From Asparagopsis taxiformis (taxonomy: Eukaryota; Rhodophyta; Florideophyceae; Bonnemaisoniales; Bonnemaisoniaceae), in assembly GCA_030407315.1 (NCBI GenBank), contig JALQPE010000106.1, forward strand, positions 1 to 64,000: a stretch of DNA of 64,000 nt, given 5' to 3'. Below the pieces are notes generated by a model. That model was not told where the DNA came from and made no database searches. It saw only the letters and a program-made list of their open reading frames with translations. Shown in pieces: positions 62,325-64,000 of this stretch. A program made the position numbers and the translations under genes. Position 1 is the stretch's first letter, and each line of letters starts with the position of its first letter.

Positions 62325-62906
62325 CTGGTAGGCGAGTCGATAGCGTTTAGACTGGAATACACATGACATTATGTGCGGCACAAGGTGGTATGCACATGGT
62401 GTTGTTGCGCATCAGTTTGATGTCGCGTGTGGGGGAAGGTGGAGGGTGCTGATCGCGGCGAGCTCATCGAGAGCGGATACTGGAGGTCGCATGCGTCGTA
62501 GCGCGAAATGGTGGTGATCGACGGGTGTAGACAAGATTGATGATGTGAATGGAAGAGGAGATTTGTCGTCGTGGACGGCGAAGAAAAGGGTGAAGCGATT
62601 AAATAACACGGTCCAAGTCGATTTGGATCGACATGATGGAGGTTGATTTACGAGCGCGTGCGACAGCGGCGGCGGCTGCATGTGTGCGATTGAAACGTCG
62701 TCTCTCCCGAGAGTTGAACGGTGTAATGTAATGAGTGTAGCGTCCAACAATTTACTGCACATAGCCCAACGTTTTGATTGTGCGCACTGTCTCGCGATGA
62801 CTCTAATGTACCCAGTCATTGTTGTCACAGCAAATGGTGCAGGCAATTAAATTGACGTCACCAGGGAGCGCTGGTGCTTTCCAAGTGTGCGGCGCGGCGC
62901 GGCACA

Positions 62907-62932
62907 ATGCGATGCGATGCGATGCGATGCGG
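62907..62932 (+). repeat. ATGCG pentanucleotide microsatellite
   Basis: Five consecutive ATGCG units after a GGCGC-rich run. Confidence 0.85.
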
Positions 62933-63268
62933 CGGCAAGTTACGTAACGTTGCCCAAAAGCGTTTACAAGACAATGATAAGCGTCCATTGGCGGGCGTGT
63001 AGAGTGTGATTGCGGGCGGCACCAACAAACAAACTTGAGACCAGAAGAGATTGCACAGCGCACCGCAAAGTAGGGCAACCAACCACACAGGAGGAGCTGG
63101 TATGGCGTCGAATCACAGTACAACACTGCACAGTTGCATTATGATTCGCCGCCGCTTTGAGCTGCCGCAGCCAAGCGCAGCGAATCTGCATTGCTGGCAC
63201 AGATGGATATGCAGCACATACCTCCAAATTCGGCCACACGTTGGCCTTGTACTATCTCAACTCGTTGG

Positions 63269-63276
63269 TATATTAA
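63269..63276 (+). promoter_or_regulatory. TATA-like box of the DUF1399 gene
   Basis: TATATTAA lies 58 bp before the ATG at 63334, the same range as the boxes of the 484-residue genes. Confidence 0.4.
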
Positions 63277-63333
63277 GCGAGTTGCGCAACGCCTCTCGAC
63301 GACTGTTTGCTTCCCAACCACCGACAAACAAAC

Positions 63334-64000
63334 ATGGCGCTCAAGAAGCAGCTATCACGTCCGCGCATTCGTCTCTCCACCCGTCGCGGTAGCAACACTC
63401 CCGCAACCTCGCTCCCCGTTCATAGCGCGACAATCGCCTATCTCAACTTTCTCTCGCAAATTGACACAATGCCCGCCTTGTATTTCAACAAACGCGTCCT
63501 AACCAACGCGATTCGACGCTACGAAACCCTCTGGTTACCATTACTCCTTCGCCTCCCCGTCGCCAAGCATCGCGCGCTACTGGCACCGCTCGACATCGAG
63601 TGGGTGTGGTGTTTGCATCTATTGGCGCCAAGCGCGTATCGACAAGACGTTATCGCCGTGGCGCGTGCTAATAAATTTCCATACCCTTCCGCGCTATCCG
63701 TCGATCACGCCGTGCTCGTCGGCGATGATCGCGACAAGGGCCTACGAAAAGCGCGTCAATTGTGGCAAGAAAACTATGGCGACGAGCCATTTTCCGTCAC
63801 CGATCAAATCCGAAGCGACGCCCCGCAGGACGACACCGATATAGAGGATGGATACAAGTCGCTCATGTCGCACGACTTGGTGGCGGCGGCGGCGAGACAA
63901 TCGACATTTGCGTATCAAGTCACTAGTTTGCCGCATTATCGAGATAAGAGCTTTCTGGCCAATGCGGCCGTGAGGTATTTCAATTCGTTTATGGTGCTGC
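63334..64000 (+). CDS. DUF1399 / glycine-rich-domain protein, N-terminal part
   Basis: ATG at 63334, open to the window edge (222 codons). After a basic, Ser/Thr-rich leader of about 50 residues comes RRYETLWLPLL and LDIEWVWCLHLLAPSAYRQD, the signature of the DUF1399 domain found in glycine-rich-domain proteins of plants and other eukaryotes (pattern xIEWVWxxHxLxPxxYxxD). A second segment, ARQSTFAYQVTSLPHYRDKSFLANAAVRYFNSF, matches the later part of the same domain. Their biochemical role is not settled; plant members affect growth and stress responses and may bind RNA. A second ATG at residue 46 (MPALYFNKR) is an alternative start. The frame carries no intron in the visible part. Confidence 0.82.
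   Translation, partial: MALKKQLSRPRIRLSTRRGSNTPATSLPVHSATIAYLNFLSQIDTMPALYFNKRVLTNAIRRYETLWLPLLLRLPVAKHRALLAPLDIEWVWCLHLLAPSAYRQDVIAVARANKFPYPSALSVDHAVLVGDDRDKGLRKARQLWQENYGDEPFSVTDQIRSDAPQDDTDIEDGYKSLMSHDLVAAAARQSTFAYQVTSLPHYRDKSFLANAAVRYFNSFMVL

Larger units (their letters stand above)
61020..63333. other. Host intergenic region with TATA boxes and short repeats
   Basis: Space between the divergently transcribed NB-ARC gene and the DUF1399 gene. I see two TATA boxes with tiny frames behind them, two microsatellites, and the TATA-like box of the DUF1399 gene, all listed separately. Other frames are short and overlap on both strands. Confidence 0.5.

Overview
The window reads as nuclear DNA of a eukaryote. 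It has long protein genes without operons, TATA boxes about 60 bp upstream of start codons, one probable short GT-AG intron, and LTR retrotransposons of both Ty3/gypsy and Ty1/copia type. The host genes (NB-ARC/WD40/TIR receptor-like protein, DUF1399/glycine-rich-domain protein, ParB-like/dioxygenase fusion, fucosyltransferase-like glycosyltransferase remnant) and their nearly intron-free layout would suit a red macroalga of the Chondrus type. That assignment is an inference from gene style, not a sequence match.

Layout. 1-227 is the end of a coding region entering from the left. 501-2100 is a tandem array of about 500 bp units. 2101-3656 is G-rich and GGACGTCC-rich DNA without a convincing gene. 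3657-14115 is a Ty3/gypsy chromovirus (Gypsy-A copy 1) with intact gag and pol but a 5' LTR lacking 265 bp. Its 3' LTR cuts into the C-terminus of a minus-strand ParB-like/2OG-dioxygenase-like host gene (14116-17086).

17431-52222 is a nested stack of mobile elements. The outer element is an old gypsy (Gypsy-B, minus strand, 340 bp LTRs, TSD ctact). Into it inserted a 682 bp solo LTR (20420-21101, TSD tgact), a 12.2 kb island with GGCAGTA-rich ends (21828-34070, candidate TSD gtagt), and a copia element in the 5' LTR (36390-52102, 126 bp LTRs, TSD gtaca). The copia in turn holds Gypsy-A copy 2 (39388-50261, 659 bp LTRs, TSD cccac). Removing the insertions leaves a Gypsy-B of about 6.1 kb and a copia of about 4.8 kb, and the split Gypsy-B LTR closes to exactly 340 bp, which supports the reconstruction.

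The 12.2 kb island is the least explained part. It carries a 507-residue coiled-coil protein of unknown family, nine exact-length 118 bp units each able to fold into a hairpin, dispersed relatives of that hairpin, a decayed glycosyltransferase gene and several perfect palindromes.

52228-64000 is host DNA. On the minus strand lie two tandem paralogues of 484 residues from an unrecognised family, then an NB-ARC/WD40/TIR gene broken by what looks like one missing base. On the plus strand at the right edge is the start of a DUF1399 protein. Before the insertions the host order was probably ParB/dioxygenase gene, two 484-residue genes, NB-ARC/WD40/TIR gene, all on the minus strand.
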